Position numbers and translations under genes: made by a program
Source of the DNA: an uncultured Clostridia bacterium
GTDB taxonomy: Bacteria; Bacillota; Clostridia; Oscillospirales; Acutalibacteraceae
Assembly: GCA_946405475.1 (NCBI GenBank)
Contig: CAMJHI010000088.1
Span: 1 to 8,210 of the forward strand
Length of the DNA: 8,210 bases
Direction of reading: 5' to 3'
The notes under the pieces: model-generated
Told to the model about the DNA's origin: nothing
Databases searched by the model: none
What the model saw: only the letters and a program-made list of their open reading frames with translations
Part shown: positions 6,101-8,210 of the stretch, piece by piece
How positions within the stretch are numbered: the stretch's first letter is position 1
Layout: the number at the start of each line of letters is the position of its first letter

Positions 6101-8062
6101 ATGGATCATTTTGTGCTTCATTCCAAATTCAAACCCATGGGCGATCAGCCGCAGGCCATCGCCAAATTGGTCGACGGCGTGAACCGGGGCTATGAGGAAC
6201 AGACGCTGCTGGGTGTGACCGGTTCGGGCAAGACCTTCACCATGGCGAACATCATCGAGCAGGTGAACCGCCCCACGCTGGTGCTCGCCCACAACAAAAC
6301 GCTCGCCGCGCAGCTCTGCACTGAGTTCCGCGAATTCTTCCCCGAAAACGCGGTGGAATATTTCGTGTCTTATTACGATTATTACCAGCCCGAGGCCTAC
6401 GTGCCCACGACTGACACCTACATCGAAAAGGATTCCGCCGTCAACGACGAGATCGACAAAATGCGCCATTCCGCCACCTGTTCGCTCGTGGAGCGGCGCG
6501 ACGTCATCATCGTGGCGAGCGTGAGCTGCATCTACACGCTGGGCAGCCCGTTCGATTACAAAAACATGCTCATTTCCCTGCGCCCGGGCATGACCAAAAA
6601 CCGTGACGCTTTGTTGAGCAAGCTGGTCGACATCCAGTACGAGCGCAACGATATCAACTTTGTGCGCAACAAGTTCCGCGTGCGGGGCGACGTGGTCGAG
6701 ATCTTTCCGGCCTATTCCAGTGAGAATGCCATCCGCGTGGAATTTTTCGGCGACGAGATCGACCACATCACCGAGATCAACGCGCTCACGGGCGACGTGA
6801 AGGCGGTGCTCAACCACGCGGCGATCTATCCGGCGTCGCACTACGTCATCCCGCGCGACAAAATGGAAGAGGCGATCGGCCGCATCGAACAGGAGCTGGC
6901 CGAACGGTACGACTGGTTCGTGTCCGAAGGCAAGCTGCTCGAAGCGCAGCGCATCAAGCAGCGCACGGAATACGACATGGAAATGCTGCGCGAAACCGGC
7001 TTTTGCAAGGGCATCGAAAACTATTCCCGCGTCATCGCGGGTCTGCCCGCCGGGGCGGTGCCGTTCACGCTGCTCAACTATTTCCCCGACGATTTTTTGC
7101 TGCTGGTCGACGAATCCCACGTTACGCTGCCGCAGGTGCGCGGCATGATCGGCGGCGACCGCGCGCGCAAAAAGAATCTGGTCGATTTCGGCTTCCGCCT
7201 GCCGTCGGCCTACGACAACCGCCCGCTGACGTTCGACGAATTCTATGAGCGCACCCATCAGCGCATTTTCATCAGCGCCACGCCCGGCGAATTTGAGCGA
7301 GAAAGGAGCGCGCAGATCGCCGAGCAGCTCATCCGCCCGACGGGTCTGCTCGACCCGGAGATCAGCGTGCGCCCCACCGAAGGGCAGATCGACGATCTGG
7401 TGGGCGAGATCAACGAGCGCGTCGCCAAAAAACAGCGCGTGCTGGTGACCACCCTCACCAAAAAAATGGCGGAAAACCTGACCGATTATTTTGATAATTT
7501 AGGCATTAAGGTGCGCTATATGCACCACGATATCGACACGATCGAACGCATGGAGATCATCCGCGACCTGCGGCTGGGCGAATTTGACGTGCTGGTGGGC
7601 ATCAACCTGCTGCGCGAAGGGCTCGATCTGCCGGAGGTGTCGCTCGTGGCGATCTTAGACGCGGATAAAGAGGGCTTCCTGCGCAGCGAAACGTCGCTGA
7701 TCCAGACGGTGGGGCGCGCCGCGCGCAACGCCGAAGGGCAGGTCATCATGTATGCCGACAGCGTCACGCCCTCGATGGAACGCGCGCTGGAGGAGACCGC
7801 CCGCAGGCGGCAGGTCCAGATGGAATACAACGAAGCGCACGGCGTCGTGCCCAAAACCATCATCAAGGACGTGGGCGACGTGCTGGAGATCTCCGGCCGG
7901 GTGACCTACAAGGATAAGACCGACAAGCAACTCACCCGCGCCGAGCGCGAGCTGCTCATCAAGCAGCTCACGCAGGAAATGAAGGCGGCGGCCAAAATTC
8001 TGGAATTCGAGCACGCTGCCTATCTGCGCGACCGCATCGAGAAATTAAGACGGGGTAAATAA
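6101..8062 (+). CDS. uvrB: Excinuclease ABC subunit B (UvrB)
   Basis: UvrB is the damage-verifying helicase-like subunit of nucleotide excision repair; UvrA loads it on bulky lesions and it then recruits UvrC. The 653-residue protein is full length. Walker A is GVTGSGKT (38-45, Lys44). The beta-hairpin that clamps a DNA strand is at YYDYYQPEAYVP (91-102). Walker B is DESH (337-340), followed by SAT (392-394), motif V NLLREGLDLPEV (502-513) and motif VI QTVGRAARN (535-543). The C-terminal UVR coiled-coil motif, which contacts UvrC, covers about 617-652. The ATG at 6101 has AAGGAG 5 nt upstream. Only 2 nt separate its stop from the uvrA start, the usual uvrB-uvrA operon order in Gram-positive bacteria. 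These genes are often controlled by LexA, but I see no standard GAAC-N4-GTTC-type box upstream. Identity is certain. Confidence 0.99.
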   Translation: MDHFVLHSKFKPMGDQPQAIAKLVDGVNRGYEEQTLLGVTGSGKTFTMANIIEQVNRPTLVLAHNKTLAAQLCTEFREFFPENAVEYFVSYYDYYQPEAYVPTTDTYIEKDSAVNDEIDKMRHSATCSLVERRDVIIVASVSCIYTLGSPFDYKNMLISLRPGMTKNRDALLSKLVDIQYERNDINFVRNKFRVRGDVVEIFPAYSSENAIRVEFFGDEIDHITEINALTGDVKAVLNHAAIYPASHYVIPRDKMEEAIGRIEQELAERYDWFVSEGKLLEAQRIKQRTEYDMEMLRETGFCKGIENYSRVIAGLPAGAVPFTLLNYFPDDFLLLVDESHVTLPQVRGMIGGDRARKKNLVDFGFRLPSAYDNRPLTFDEFYERTHQRIFISATPGEFERERSAQIAEQLIRPTGLLDPEISVRPTEGQIDDLVGEINERVAKKQRVLVTTLTKKMAENLTDYFDNLGIKVRYMHHDIDTIERMEIIRDLRLGEFDVLVGINLLREGLDLPEVSLVAILDADKEGFLRSETSLIQTVGRAARNAEGQVIMYADSVTPSMERALEETARRRQVQMEYNEAHGVVPKTIIKDVGDVLEISGRVTYKDKTDKQLTRAERELLIKQLTQEMKAAAKILEFEHAAYLRDRIEKLRRGK

Positions 8063-8064
8063 AC

Positions 8065-8210
8065 GTGAAAGAGAAAAAAATCATTGTCAAGGGTGCGCGG
8101 ATGCACAACCTGAAAAATATCAACGTGGAGATCCCGCGCGACAAGCTCATCGTGTTCACGGGCTTGTCCGGCTCGGGCAAATCCTCCTTGGCGTTCGACA
8201 CCATTTATGC
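8065..8210 (+). CDS. uvrA: Excinuclease ABC subunit A (UvrA), N-terminal part (cut by window edge)
   Basis: UvrA is the dimeric ABC-type ATPase that first finds DNA lesions and delivers UvrB. The visible 48 codons begin with GTG (8065-8067) and encode the typical UvrA N-terminus: IIVKGARMHNLKNINVEIPR (residues 6-25), then the first Walker A GLSGSGKS (33-40, Lys39) and LAFDTIYA. The GTG start lies 2 nt after the uvrB stop, with GGGG at 8052-8055 inside the end of uvrB as a weak ribosome site. This suggests coupling to uvrB translation. An ATG further in (codon 13) would remove the conserved start of the protein, so GTG is preferred. The rest lies outside the window. Confidence 0.96.
   Translation, partial: MKEKKIIVKGARMHNLKNINVEIPRDKLIVFTGLSGSGKSSLAFDTIY

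Noticed and set aside
6047..7258. 403-codon open frame on the minus strand opposite uvrB
   Set aside because: It lies wholly over the well-conserved uvrB gene, resembles no family I know, is rich in His, Arg, Val and Ala as expected from GC-biased antisense reading, and lacks a convincing ribosome site.
1..8210. Search for a new defence, mobile or CRISPR-type system
   Set aside because: Every long reading frame is accounted for by housekeeping families; there are no direct-repeat arrays, transposase motifs, attachment-type repeats or composition breaks within the window.

Overview
The window is an ordinary, gene-dense stretch of a bacterial chromosome. Coding DNA is GC-rich and the two divergent intergenic regions are AT-rich. 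Gram-positive-type promoters (TTGAAA-17-TATAAT, extended TGG-TATAAT) and strong GGAGG ribosome sites, together with a ymfF/ymfH-type M16 peptidase pair, point to a Firmicute. The GC-rich codon use suggests a clostridial gut lineage such as Oscillospirales/Ruminococcaceae; that placement is inference from gene types and composition only.

Layout: positions 1-2930, minus strand, hold a tight operon read right to left: ymfF-like M16 protein, ymfH-like M16 zinc peptidase (11-nt overlap), then lgt (4-nt gap), which runs off the left edge. Positions 2931-3103 are a divergent promoter region. Positions 3104-5083, plus strand, are ligA (NAD-dependent DNA ligase). Positions 5078-6040, minus strand, are an RluA-family pseudouridine synthase meeting ligA tail to tail with a 6-nt overlap. 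Positions 6041-6100 are a 60-bp divergent promoter region. Positions 6101-8062, plus strand, are uvrB, followed after 2 nt by the start of uvrA, cut by the right edge. No gene-free stretch exceeds 173 bases.

Functionally, ligA and uvrBA are DNA repair/replication genes: UvrA and UvrB recognise bulky damage and LigA seals the repaired nick. The rluA-family gene modifies RNA. The M16 pair looks like a two-subunit cytoplasmic peptidase in which one partner carries the zinc site and the other carries the conserved Arg/Tyr pair. It is co-transcribed with the lipoprotein-modifying enzyme Lgt.

I saw no mobile element, CRISPR array, tRNA, rRNA or new defence-type system. The most unusual feature is a terminator-like 11-bp hairpin with a U-tract. 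It lies on the minus strand inside the ligA coding sequence, 110 nt beyond the rluA-family stop codon, and appears to be built by atypical codons in ligA.
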